A stretch of DNA of 64,000 nt. It comes from UBA2136 sp963974105 (GTDB lineage: Bacteria; Pseudomonadota; Alphaproteobacteria; UBA2136). Positions 8,464-17,065 of this stretch are shown here, one piece after another. The stretch is from the NCBI GenBank assembly GCA_963974105.1, contig CAXBBG010000002.1:186001-250000 (forward strand). The letters run 5' to 3'. Every line of letters starts with the position of its first letter. Positions within the stretch are counted from its first letter, which is position 1. The translations under genes and the position numbers were made by a program. A model generated the notes under the pieces. It did not search any database, was not told the DNA's origin, and worked only from the letters and a program-made list of their open reading frames with translations.

Positions 8464-9129
8464 TTATTTTTTATAAGCCAAAGTCATGCCGTCACCAAGT
8501 GGTAATATTGATATATCAACGCGTGTATCTTCATGTAGCATTTTATTAAAGGCGCGCATTGCATCGGGCAGGATAGGGTTTATGTTCTCTTTCACAACAA
8601 CTTCGCCAAATAAAAATACGTTGTCAAATATCATTAAAGCACCTGGCTTTAAAAGCCTTAGGCATTTTTCAAAATATTCGGGGTAGCCAAGTTTGTCGGC
8701 ATCTATATATATAAAGTCAAAGCTCGCGTCTTCTTTATTTTCTAAAAGTTGGTTTAATGTTTCATGGGCTGGGGAAATGCGCAGGTCTATCATCTGTTCA
8801 ACACCTGCTTTTTTCCAATATTTACGGCACAGGCCTTCAAAGCGCGCATTACGCTCGCACCCTATAAGGGTTGCATCTTTAGGTAAGTTTGTTGCCATCC
8901 ATAAAGCGCTATAGCCCGTAAAAACACCAATTTCTAAACACTTTTTAGGTTTGATCAGTTTTAGAAGCATGGCAATAAACTGCATTTGTTCTGGGCTTGA
9001 AACCATACGTGCGGCACGCTCTGTTTCAAACGTTTCGTCACGTAGTTCAACCGTTATTGCAGGTTCTTTTACACTGTTTTCAAGTGCATATTCGTATAGT
9101 GCTTCACTTATTTCGTATTTGCGTGCCAT
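8464..9129 (-). CDS. Class I SAM-dependent O-methyltransferase (COMT-like)
   Basis: This 221-residue cytosolic methyltransferase belongs to the cation-dependent caffeoyl-CoA/catechol O-methyltransferase-like family. Motif I reads CLEIGVFTGYSALWMA, the acidic ribose-binding residue lies in LIGCERN, the metal-binding Asp is in FDFIYIDADK, and LLKPGALMIFDNVFLFG is motif IV plus the second metal ligand. Length and motif spacing match the small bacterial members, whose physiological substrates are mostly unknown. It is monocistronic with a weak ribosome-binding site. The fold is certain and the substrate unknown. Confidence 0.88.
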   Translation of the reverse strand: MARKYEISEALYEYALENSVKEPAITVELRDETFETERAARMVSSPEQMQFIAMLLKLIKPKKCLEIGVFTGYSALWMATNLPKDATLIGCERNARFEGLCRKYWKKAGVEQMIDLRISPAHETLNQLLENKEDASFDFIYIDADKLGYPEYFEKCLRLLKPGALMIFDNVFLFGEVVVKENINPILPDAMRAFNKMLHEDTRVDISILPLGDGMTLAYKK

Positions 9130-9219
9130 GTTATTTCACATATCTTTTGTTTAATTTCTGGGCATATTGTGTTAGTTTTCGAAAATATTCAAGTTAAATA
9201 GATTGTATGAGGTGAGCAA

Positions 9220-9786
9220 TTGAGTAAGAGAGGTTATTTTGGAGTTGGGGTTGAAGGTATAAGTAAGCCTATGAACTTGGGTACGATTTGCCGTACTGCA
9301 CACGCATTTGGGGCGGCTTTTACTTTTACAGTGAACGCACAACATAAAAAGCGTGCCATTAAAGCATCCGATACTTCAGGTGCGATGAACCATGTGCCTT
9401 TTTATGAATTTAGTGATGCGGGTGAGCTTACTTTACCAAAAGGGTGTCAATTGGTGGCTGTTGAATTAACGGAAGATGCGGTTGATTTGCCATCTTTTCG
9501 CCATCCACGAAATGCCGCATATATATTAGGTCCTGAGAACGGGGTGATTTCACCAGAGCTTTTGGCGAAATGTGACCACGTTATTAAAATACCGATGAGC
9601 TTTTGTGTAAACGTTGGTATTGCTGCATCTATTGTTATGTATGACCGTCTTATTTGCCTTGGAAAGCACGCGCCGCGCCCTGTTATGGCAGGTGGACCTG
9701 TGGAGGGCATCCCTGAACATTTTCGTGGCGGTTCTTACTATATTGACGGTGTTAAACATTGGCGCAAGCCTGAAAAATCTAAATAG
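9220..9786 (+). CDS. SpoU/TrmH-family RNA 2'-O-methyltransferase
   Basis: This is a trefoil-knot (SPOUT) methyltransferase of 188 residues. Motif 1 lies in NLGTICRTAHAFGA (with the substrate-binding Arg), motif 2 in AYILGPENGVIS, and motif 3 in IKIPMSFCVNVGIAASIVMYD. The probable start is a TTG preceded by GAGG; an upstream ATG is out of frame. The family 2'-O-methylates ribose in tRNA or rRNA. The RNA target cannot be told from sequence alone. It ends 9 bases before ung and probably shares its transcript. Confidence 0.85.
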   Translation: MSKRGYFGVGVEGISKPMNLGTICRTAHAFGAAFTFTVNAQHKKRAIKASDTSGAMNHVPFYEFSDAGELTLPKGCQLVAVELTEDAVDLPSFRHPRNAAYILGPENGVISPELLAKCDHVIKIPMSFCVNVGIAASIVMYDRLICLGKHAPRPVMAGGPVEGIPEHFRGGSYYIDGVKHWRKPEKSK

Positions 9787-9795
9787 GGTTTTTCT

Positions 9796-10431
9796 GTGAA
9801 TATCAATGGTTATAGTATTGACGATGGCTCTTTAAAGGCGGTTAAAATTCAGCTAGGTGAGGGGGAACCTGTTTTTCCACCTTTTTCACAGCGTTTTCGT
9901 GCTTTGGAACTGACGGCATTTAAAGATGTGAAGGTTGTTGTCTTAGGGCAAGACCCTTACCACGGAGAAGGACAGGCAAACGGTTTAGCGTTTTCTGTAA
10001 ATGCCGGCGTTAAGTTACCACCGTCTCTTAAAAATATATATAAGGAATTACAGCTAGAATATGGCCTTTCTATGCCTATAAAAGGTGACTTAACATCTTG
10101 GTCAAAGCAAGGTGTTTTATTGCTCAATAGTGTGCTTTCTGTAGAAAAATCTAAACCAGCTTCACATGCAAAATTGGGTTGGGAAGAAATAACAGACGAT
10201 ATTATTAAACAGGTTTCAGAGCATGGTGAGCATGTGGTGTTTATGTTGTGGGGTGCCTATGCTCAGAAAAAAGGGTGCTTTATTGATAGAGATAAACATC
10301 TTGTTTTGGAAACAACGCATCCATCTCCATTTTCTGCGCATAAAGGTTTTTTGGGGAGTGGGCATTTCATGCAAGCCAATGACTTTTTAAAAAGACATGC
10401 ACGCGCCCCTATCGACTGGTTCAATATTTAG
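9796..10431 (+). CDS. ung: Family 1 uracil-DNA glycosylase
   Basis: Ung excises uracil from DNA to start base-excision repair. The 211-residue protein has all family-1 signatures: the water-activating GQDPYHG (Asp53), the uracil-stacking SLKNIYKEL region, VLLLNSVLSV, and the DNA-intercalation motif HPSPFSA (His175). The gene starts at a GTG 9 bases after the preceding methyltransferase gene. It is slightly shorter than E. coli Ung at the N-terminus, without loss of a motif. Confidence 0.95.
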   Translation: MNINGYSIDDGSLKAVKIQLGEGEPVFPPFSQRFRALELTAFKDVKVVVLGQDPYHGEGQANGLAFSVNAGVKLPPSLKNIYKELQLEYGLSMPIKGDLTSWSKQGVLLLNSVLSVEKSKPASHAKLGWEEITDDIIKQVSEHGEHVVFMLWGAYAQKKGCFIDRDKHLVLETTHPSPFSAHKGFLGSGHFMQANDFLKRHARAPIDWFNI

Positions 10432-10526
10432 TAAGTTAACAGGTTAAGGTATAGTTATTGCGCCGTTTATATCTTTATGATATACATCGATTAAATACTT
10501 ACTTTATCTTTTTTCGAGGTTATTAT

Positions 10527-10670
10527 ATGGCTTCAAAAACTAAATTTAAAAGTCTATCCGACTTTGTTCACAACGCAACACTTGAAGAAAAAGAAGCTTT
10601 CTATAAGGCTGTTATCGACAAGGCTATTACGTCTCAAAAGGCAGTTGTTCAAGCTGCTCAAAATAAATAA
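10527..10670 (+). CDS. Small hypothetical protein, 47 aa
   Basis: I do not recognise this short, lysine-rich, probably helical protein (it begins MASKTKFKSLSDFVHNATLE). The start at the ATG is chosen because GAGG lies 7 bases upstream; a longer reading from 10458 adds an unlikely leader with no ribosome-binding site. It is the first of three short genes read in one direction before a terminator, the next two encoding membrane proteins, so it may be part of the same small unit. Confidence 0.6.
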   Translation: MASKTKFKSLSDFVHNATLEEKEAFYKAVIDKAITSQKAVVQAAQNK

Positions 10671-10714
10671 ACTTTTCCATCCTTTTTTGTTCAACAAACT
10701 TAGAGGTTTTTATT

Positions 10715-11173
10715 ATGAGTTCTGTAACTGAAAAAGATAAGGCTGTGCTTGAGTTATTATCTGTTGGCTGGTTTTTGCTGTCGGTCGTACTTACGTTTGC
10801 ATTTGCTGAATCTGTCAAAAGTGCCATTGGTATTTACATTTTATTGTGGGGTTGTATGGGTGTTTTATCTTTTTGGGTTTATTACTTAAAAGGATGGCGT
10901 TTTAATACTGACGACTATTCTATTTTAACAGCTATTACAAATGGTTTATTTTTTGCATCTATATTTTTAGCCTCATTAACTTCATTTATATGGTTTTGTT
11001 TAACAGCACTTGGTGCAGCACGTGAAATGTTAGTTGCTGAGCATGGTTTGTTTATAACTTTTATTACATTAGGTGTTGCAACGGTTACGCTGTTTTTTAT
11101 AAAAGGGCTTTACGTTGCTGGCTGTTCGGTTGTTCACGCCATTCGTTATATATTTGGGAGTAAAAATCTCTAG
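10715..11173 (+). CDS. Hypothetical membrane protein, 152 aa
   Basis: This unrecognised protein has about four hydrophobic helices: one around residues 11-28, one near 30-50, one spanning 66-92 and one near 106-130. There is a short charged N-terminus and a basic tail (RYIFGSKNL). An AGAGG sequence precedes the ATG. It lies 44 bases after the 47-aa gene and 8 bases before another small membrane protein. The paired arrangement suggests a membrane complex, but no function can be assigned. Confidence 0.65.
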   Translation: MSSVTEKDKAVLELLSVGWFLLSVVLTFAFAESVKSAIGIYILLWGCMGVLSFWVYYLKGWRFNTDDYSILTAITNGLFFASIFLASLTSFIWFCLTALGAAREMLVAEHGLFITFITLGVATVTLFFIKGLYVAGCSVVHAIRYIFGSKNL

Positions 11174-11181
11174 GAGGTGAT

Positions 11182-11436
11182 ATGAAATTATCTAAAAGTG
11201 GTTTCCTTTGTTTTCTTATCCATGCTGTGGCACTTGCCTTGATATTTTCTGTGCAAACAGAGTGGATGAGCGGGTTCTTTTTAGTCAGCGGTTTTTTGAC
11301 ATGCGTTATCTTTGCTTTGTCTCATGGCGGCTTTTATAATATCAATGTACTTAAAAGCCCTGTTCAACTGTTCAATGTTTTGGTTTTCTTAATAGGCTGC
11401 GCGCTTTTTATCATTAAGATTATAAGCATGCCTTAG
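11182..11436 (+). CDS. Hypothetical membrane protein, 84 aa
   Basis: This small unrecognised protein has three predicted transmembrane segments and almost no soluble part. The ribosome-binding site AGGAGG overlaps the end of the preceding gene, 5 bases before the ATG, indicating translational coupling with the 152-aa membrane protein. A terminator follows. Confidence 0.65.
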   Translation: MKLSKSGFLCFLIHAVALALIFSVQTEWMSGFFLVSGFLTCVIFALSHGGFYNINVLKSPVQLFNVLVFLIGCALFIIKIISMP

Positions 11437-11456
11437 TAAATGTTTTATTTATATCG

Positions 11457-11488
11457 AAAAAAAAGCCCCTTAATCAGGGGCTTTTTTT
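11457..11488. terminator. Bidirectional terminator
   Basis: The stem AGCCCCT/AGGGGCT is flanked by an A-tract and a T-tract. It lies between the convergent 84-aa membrane protein gene and the LOG-family gene. Confidence 0.9.
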
Positions 11489-11500
11489 GTAGAGTATGCG

Positions 11501-12586
11501 TTATAGTTCCGATGGAGATGGAACCTTTATGCGACGTGGGCGCGGGTTTTTGTGCGCTTGAGCCGCTGTATGTGCATGGCCTTCTATAAGTTTAGTATTT
11601 AGATCACAAATCAATAGGTATAAGTCCATTGGTTTAGTGTGATTAATTTTAAACACGAGGCGTTTAAGGTCTTTGAGATCTGGTTCATCAGCTTCTTCAG
11701 GTAAGGCCCCTTCGTGCTTAGTGATAATACCGTCTACAATAAGATCTTTATACTCTTTTTGAATTTCTTCAATAAGAACATCAGGTACTTCACGGTTTAA
11801 ACGAATAACAGCTCGGCTACCTGAAAGGTAACGTACTGAGTGATATCTGTAGTAAAAGTCGTTGATGTAGTCAATCGCATCGTCAATATTTGTTGTGTAA
11901 TATACAAGGTCAAGATCTTGCTCACTTACGGTGCCTTGGTCAACAAGGTGTTGCATTAATTCTAGAGTTTTACCCCAGAAGGTACCGCCTTCATGCTCTA
12001 GCATAACAACAGGAACCGGTGTAGCACGACCTGTTTGTATAAGTGTTAATGCTTCAAAGCCTTCATCTAACGTACCAAAGCCACCTGGGCATAATACAAT
12101 ACCATCTGCTTCGCGTACAAATGCAAGCTTGCGGATAAGGAAATAATAAAACGTAATTAAGCGTTCATCTTTTAAATAAGGGTTTGCATCCTGTTCGAAC
12201 GGTAAGCTAATGTTTAAACCAATAGCTGCATCCACGCCAGCGCCTTCGTTACCAGCTTGCATAATACCAGGGCCTGCACCTGTAATGATATCGTAACCAA
12301 ACTCTTCTACAAGCTTATGTGCAAATTCTTTACACATGATGTAGTCAGGGTTATCTGGCTGTGTACGTGCAGAACCAAAGATGGAAATTTTTGGTTTGCC
12401 ACGCAAATGTTGGAATTTTTCACAATATGTTTTCATTTCCGTAATAATGCCGAGAAGTAGAGACTCGTCATAACCAGTTATAGACTTCCCTTGAAGGAAT
12501 TCTATAGCCTTTTCAATAGAAAGTTTTGGTGACGGTGTACCAGCGTCAAAACTACGGTGATCTGTGGTTGTTCTTTTGTGTACCAT
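11501..12586 (-). CDS. LOG-family (TIGR00730-like) nucleotide phosphoribohydrolase
   Basis: This is a Rossmann-fold protein of the family once called lysine decarboxylase-like, whose characterised members hydrolyse nucleoside 5'-monophosphates to base plus ribose 5-phosphate. Signatures are ISIFGSART, ITGAGPGIMQAGNEGA and the diagnostic CPGGFGTLDEGFEALTL with the catalytic Arg/Glu surroundings. At 361 residues it is longer than the plant-type enzyme, with about 75 extra residues at the N-terminus and 85 at the C-terminus, as in other long alphaproteobacterial members. The upstream AGGGAG supports the start. The exact nucleotide substrate is not predictable. Confidence 0.85.
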   Translation of the reverse strand: MVHKRTTTDHRSFDAGTPSPKLSIEKAIEFLQGKSITGYDESLLLGIITEMKTYCEKFQHLRGKPKISIFGSARTQPDNPDYIMCKEFAHKLVEEFGYDIITGAGPGIMQAGNEGAGVDAAIGLNISLPFEQDANPYLKDERLITFYYFLIRKLAFVREADGIVLCPGGFGTLDEGFEALTLIQTGRATPVPVVMLEHEGGTFWGKTLELMQHLVDQGTVSEQDLDLVYYTTNIDDAIDYINDFYYRYHSVRYLSGSRAVIRLNREVPDVLIEEIQKEYKDLIVDGIITKHEGALPEEADEPDLKDLKRLVFKINHTKPMDLYLLICDLNTKLIEGHAHTAAQAHKNPRPRRIKVPSPSEL

Positions 12587-12765
12587 AAAGTGTTTACTCC
12601 CTTGTTAATGGATGTACATTATATAGTGTTTCATAAAAAGAGGAAGTGTTTTTATTTTTGGGTGTATAAAATTTAGGCGGTTTAACTATAAAAGTTGCTT
12701 TGCTTGGTTGTGCTGTGATAAAACAGTCGTACATGTATTATTAATTTAGAATCTAGGTTGTAAAA

Positions 12766-13770
12766 TTGAGCGAAGAAGAATTAAAAAATGACGACTCAAT
12801 GGAGGATATTCTTGCCTCTATTCGTGAAACGGTAGAAGAAGAAGTGGAAAAATCAAGTGGGTCATCTGCTTCGGCTGACGTTTCTGACGATGTTTCTACT
12901 TTATTAAGTACAGAAGATGACTCAGAAGGTGGTGATGAAAACGCTGAAACACCTGTAGACGATGATATAACTAACGAACTTCTGTCAGAAAGTTCAGACG
13001 TTGAAGGTGAAGATTCAGGCCTATTGGCTACTGATACAGCTCTAGAAAATACAGGGGTTGATGACGCTGATATGGTTGAAGCAAGTGAAGCTTTGGCTGC
13101 TATGTCTGCGGCAAAATCTGAAATGGAAAACAAAAAAGATTCTATGGATGACGATATTCTGGAATTGACAGATGTTGTGGATGAAAATTCAAACGAAGAA
13201 GGTCTTATTGATGTGAATGCATTTTCTAATTCAGGTGAAATGGTTTCTGCCGATAAAAACTCTATAGATGCCTCTCGCGCAAGTTATGTAGAAGATGAGT
13301 TGAAAGATGATGATATTGACGTTGATGTTGAAAGTATCATGTCAGAAATGAAAGAAGATGGTGACCTGCCATCTGAAGGCGAGGATCTACCATCTGAAGA
13401 CGAGGCTACGGATATGATGTCTAGTATTCCAGATGAAGACGATACTCATGAAGATAATATAGAAGATATGATAGGTGAAGAGTCAACTGCAGAAGATTCT
13501 ATGTCAACTGACACTGTGCCCACAGCTACAGCGCCAACAGATGCGATGGCAGCCGCTACTGAAAAAGTAGTTGAACATGCTGTTCAAGAAGTAGCCCAAA
13601 AAGTATTTTTACCGACAACACCTTCAGCCAAAGGTTTGCAAGTAAGCTTCCCTTCTGAAGTTTTAGCTGAAGCTTTGCGTCCACTTGTTACAGGTTGGAT
13701 TGAAGAGAATTTGGCAGATATTGTTGAACGTCTTGTTAAAGAAGAACTGAGCAAACTCGTCGAAAAATAA
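12766..13770 (+). CDS. popZ: Polar organizing protein PopZ (DUF2497)
   Basis: PopZ forms a polar scaffold that anchors the ParB-bound chromosome origin in alphaproteobacteria. The N-terminal helix reads DSMEDILASIRETVEEE and the C-terminal oligomerisation helices read LRPLVTGWIEENLADIVERL plus VKEELSKLVEK; both match PopZ. The middle of about 240 residues is highly acidic (Asp/Glu/Ser-rich) and much longer than in Caulobacter, where the whole protein is 177 residues. The start is a TTG after an AGG-containing leader. The position directly upstream of valS is the same as in Caulobacter and supports the call. Confidence 0.9.
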   Translation: MSEEELKNDDSMEDILASIRETVEEEVEKSSGSSASADVSDDVSTLLSTEDDSEGGDENAETPVDDDITNELLSESSDVEGEDSGLLATDTALENTGVDDADMVEASEALAAMSAAKSEMENKKDSMDDDILELTDVVDENSNEEGLIDVNAFSNSGEMVSADKNSIDASRASYVEDELKDDDIDVDVESIMSEMKEDGDLPSEGEDLPSEDEATDMMSSIPDEDDTHEDNIEDMIGEESTAEDSMSTDTVPTATAPTDAMAAATEKVVEHAVQEVAQKVFLPTTPSAKGLQVSFPSEVLAEALRPLVTGWIEENLADIVERLVKEELSKLVEK

Positions 13771-13771
13771 A

Positions 13772-13824
13772 GTCGGTTTAATTTTGAACCGACGTAAAGA
13801 TGGAGGCCGCAAGGCTTCCATCTT
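13772..13824 (+). other. Two tandem stem-loops between popZ and valS
   Basis: Hairpin 1 (13772-13793) pairs GTCGGTT with AACCGAC. Hairpin 2 (13797-13824) is a 12-bp stem closed by a GCAA (GNRA-type) tetraloop, with one G-U pair. Neither is followed by a T-tract, so they are not ordinary intrinsic terminators. They may stabilise the popZ mRNA 3' end or control read-through into valS. Confidence 0.6.
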
Positions 13825-13870
13825 CGACATTTAAATACAAATATTTAATATTAAAATAGAAAAGTAAGTC

Positions 13871-16477
13871 ATGTTAGAAAAAACATATAATGCTAAAAAT
13901 GTAGAAGGTAACTTATATAAAAAATGGGAACGTTTAGGTCTATTCTCAGCAGACCCATCTTCGTCGAAGGACCCGTTCACAATTATGATACCACCACCAA
14001 ACGTTACGGGTACTTTACATGTTGGGCATGCTTTAACGATGACTTTGCAAGATATTTTGGTGCGTCATGCACGTATGACGAATAAAGACACTCTTTGGCA
14101 ACCAGGTACAGACCACGCATCAATTGCGGTTGAGCGTATTGTAACTCAAAAACTGGCAGCTGAAGGTAAGGCTAAAAAAGAAGTTGGGCGTGAGAAATTT
14201 TTAGAGCGCGCATGGCAGCAAAAAGAAGAATCAGGCACAACGATTGTGAACCAGTTAAAACACTTAGGTGCATCATGTGATTGGGATCGTGAACGTTTTA
14301 CAATGGACGAAGGCCTTTCAAAAGCTGTTAAAAAAGTATTTATAGACCTGCATAAAAAAGGTTTGATATATCGTGGGACACGTTTGGTAAACTGGGATCC
14401 AATGCACCAAACAGCAGTTTCTGATATTGAAGTTTCACACAAAGACATGAAGGGCTTTATGTGGCACCTTAAATATCCACTCAAAGACGGTGGGTTTGTC
14501 ACAGTCGCAACCACGCGTCCTGAAACAATGTTGGGCGATACGGCTGTTATTGTTCACCCAGATGATAAGCGTTATACACACCTAATTGGTCAAACAATTA
14601 CGCTACCTATTGTTGGCAGAGAGATTCCAATTATAGCGGATGACTATATTGATATGGAATTTGGTTCAGGTTGCATGAAAGTAACGCCAGCGCATGACTT
14701 TAACGACTATGAAATTGGTAAACGTCATGATCTTGAAATGATTAATATTCTTACCAAAACAGCAACTTTGAATGAAAATACACCTGCTGAATATCAAGGT
14801 ATGGATCGTTTTGAAGCACGCACAAAAATTGTAGCTGAATTTGAAGCGTTAGGATTACTTGAAAAAGTTGAACCACGTGAAAATAGCGTGGCGCATGCAG
14901 AACGTGACGACACAATTTTAGAGCCGTACCTAACAACGCAGTGGTATCTTAAAACTGAAACACTTGCAAAACCTGCCATTGAAGCTGTTAAATCGGGCAA
15001 GGTTGAATTTATCCCTAAAAATTGGGAAAAAACATATTTCCATTGGATGGAAAACATTCAAGACTGGTGTATTTCGCGCCAACTCTGGTGGGGACACCAA
15101 ATTCCAGCATGGTATAAAGACGGTGAAATTTACGTGGGTGAAGAAGCACCCAAAGGCGAAGGATGGGTACAAGACCCAGATACGTTAGACACATGGTTCA
15201 GTTCTGGACTATGGCCATTCTCAACACTTGGTTGGCCTGATAAAACACCTGAATTACAAAAATACTATCCAACAGATGTTCTGGTAACAGGATTTGATAT
15301 TATCTTTTTCTGGGTTGCCCGTATGATGATGTTTGGTATGGAATTTATGAATGATGTACCATTTAGAAAAATATTTATTCATGCTTTGGTACGTGATGAA
15401 AATGGCCAAAAAATGAGTAAGTCCAAAGGGAATGTACTTGATCCATTAGAAATTATTGAAGAGTTTGGTACAGATGCTTTGCGTTATACAATTGCATCGC
15501 TTACAGCGCCAGGTGCTGATATTTCTTTAGGGAAGTCAAAAATTGAAGCGTCACGTAATTTCTGTACGAAGCTTTGGAATGCGTCAAACTATGCCTTTAT
15601 GAACGAAGTGAAATATGACGAAAGTTTTGATCCGAATACGGCTAAAAATCCAATTAACCGTTGGATGATTTCTAAGCTCGCAGAGCTTGTTGAAGGACAA
15701 AACAAAGCGTATGCAGACTTTAGGTTTAATGATTTATCTCAAAACCTTTACCACTTTACATGGGATACATATTGTAGCTTGTACCTAGAGCTTACAAAGC
15801 CTGTACTTTACGGCGACGATGAAGCTGATAAAAAAGAAACGCGTCAAACAATGGGTTGGGCATTAGAAAAGTTATTGCGCCTTATGCACCCTGTTATGCC
15901 ATTTATTACTGAGGAAATTTGGCTGGAACTTACAGGTCAAACAGGTACAGATGCAAACTTAATGTCGCAGGCATGGCCAGAAGCTTTGGCATGGCCGCAT
16001 GATGAAAAGTCTATAGCTGATGTGGAATGGTTAGTGAGCGTTATTTCTTCTATCCGTGCTGCGCGTAGTGAAAATAATGTACCTAATAAAGCTGAAATTG
16101 ATGCGACTGTACGTGGTGTTTCTGATGTGGATGTTGAACGTTTTAAAATGTTTAAAAATTACCTTAAAGGCATGACACGTGTTGCAGGGTTTAAATTACA
16201 CAGTGGTGAATTAGCAAAAACTGATGTGGTTGCTGTGGCTGAAGGTTTCGAAATTGTTTTACCGCTTGAAGGGCATGTTGATTTTGAAGCTGAAAAAGAA
16301 CGTGTAGCTAAAGAAATTTCTAAATTTGAAGCAGAACTTGCAAAAATTGAAGGTATGCTTGGTAATGAAAACTTTGTTAAACGTGCACCAGAACATGTGG
16401 TTGCTGAACAAAAAGCAAGTAGAGATGCTATTTTAGCAGATTTAACAAAACTAAAAGCAGTTATGGAAGCGAGATAA
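13871..16477 (+). CDS. valS: Valyl-tRNA synthetase
   Basis: ValRS charges tRNA-Val and edits mischarged threonine. The 868-residue class I synthetase has the HIGH-type motif (PPPNVTGTLHVGHAL), the KMSKS loop (QKMSKSKGNVLDP), the editing domain with TTRPETMLGDTAV and TPAHDFNDYE, DWCISRQLWWGHQIPAWY, an anticodon-binding domain and a C-terminal coiled coil typical of ValRS. It follows popZ after 100 bases containing two stem-loops, and the next gene starts 4 bases after its stop. Confidence 0.98.
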   Translation: MLEKTYNAKNVEGNLYKKWERLGLFSADPSSSKDPFTIMIPPPNVTGTLHVGHALTMTLQDILVRHARMTNKDTLWQPGTDHASIAVERIVTQKLAAEGKAKKEVGREKFLERAWQQKEESGTTIVNQLKHLGASCDWDRERFTMDEGLSKAVKKVFIDLHKKGLIYRGTRLVNWDPMHQTAVSDIEVSHKDMKGFMWHLKYPLKDGGFVTVATTRPETMLGDTAVIVHPDDKRYTHLIGQTITLPIVGREIPIIADDYIDMEFGSGCMKVTPAHDFNDYEIGKRHDLEMINILTKTATLNENTPAEYQGMDRFEARTKIVAEFEALGLLEKVEPRENSVAHAERDDTILEPYLTTQWYLKTETLAKPAIEAVKSGKVEFIPKNWEKTYFHWMENIQDWCISRQLWWGHQIPAWYKDGEIYVGEEAPKGEGWVQDPDTLDTWFSSGLWPFSTLGWPDKTPELQKYYPTDVLVTGFDIIFFWVARMMMFGMEFMNDVPFRKIFIHALVRDENGQKMSKSKGNVLDPLEIIEEFGTDALRYTIASLTAPGADISLGKSKIEASRNFCTKLWNASNYAFMNEVKYDESFDPNTAKNPINRWMISKLAELVEGQNKAYADFRFNDLSQNLYHFTWDTYCSLYLELTKPVLYGDDEADKKETRQTMGWALEKLLRLMHPVMPFITEEIWLELTGQTGTDANLMSQAWPEALAWPHDEKSIADVEWLVSVISSIRAARSENNVPNKAEIDATVRGVSDVDVERFKMFKNYLKGMTRVAGFKLHSGELAKTDVVAVAEGFEIVLPLEGHVDFEAEKERVAKEISKFEAELAKIEGMLGNENFVKRAPEHVVAEQKASRDAILADLTKLKAVMEAR

Positions 16478-16481
16478 TAAA

Positions 16482-17021
16482 ATGCCAAAACGTAACGATA
16501 TTTTAATTGCGCTAGATAATTATAATCCTCAAAGTTTAGAAGAGCAGGGCAGTAAGCTGCTTATGGTAGACTTTATTGAAAATAATAAAGACTGTTTTAA
16601 ACGCGAAAATTTAGAAGGTCATGTAACGGGTAGTGCTTGGGTGGTAAGCAACTGCGGTAAAAAAGTATGCTTGGTACACCATAAAAAACTGAAGAAATGG
16701 TTGCAGCCAGGTGGGCATTGTGACGGCGAATTTAGAGTTAAACTTGTTGCAGAAAAAGAAATGCAGGAAGAGACAGGCCTTAAAACGGGTAAAGCATTTG
16801 ATGGTAAAATTTTTGATATTGATGTGCACGTAATTCCAGAACATAAGGGCGTACCTGAGCATATTCATTATGATATACGTTATGTTTTTGTGGCGGATGG
16901 CAATGAAAAACCTATCGTGAGCGATGAATCTAACGATGTGAAATGGTTTACCTTTAAAGAGGCAGCTGCTTTGGATATAGATGAATCTGTCGCAAGAATG
17001 CTTGCTAAAAGCGTAGAATAA
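16482..17021 (+). CDS. Nudix hydrolase
   Basis: This 179-residue protein is of the MutT/Nudix superfamily, which cleaves nucleoside diphosphate-linked substrates. The Nudix box reads GGHCDGEFRVKLVAEKEMQE followed by ETGL; the metal-binding KEMQEE core is present, with Lys in place of the usual Arg and without the usual first Glu. The GGHCDG opening is characteristic of a known bacterial subgroup, so this probably reflects the subfamily rather than inactivation. The C-terminal NDVKWFTFKEA matches the family. It is coupled to valS (4-base gap). The substrate is unknown. Confidence 0.82.
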   Translation: MPKRNDILIALDNYNPQSLEEQGSKLLMVDFIENNKDCFKRENLEGHVTGSAWVVSNCGKKVCLVHHKKLKKWLQPGGHCDGEFRVKLVAEKEMQEETGLKTGKAFDGKIFDIDVHVIPEHKGVPEHIHYDIRYVFVADGNEKPIVSDESNDVKWFTFKEAAALDIDESVARMLAKSVE

Positions 17022-17065
17022 TATTACTTTATAAAAAAATTAATTAGAATCTTTGGAGAAGAGAC

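Noticed and set aside
16159..16488. Open frame antisense to valS
   Set aside because: It lies fully within valS on the opposite strand, has no ribosome-binding site and no domain. The same holds for other antisense frames in tkt, gap, pgk and rsh.
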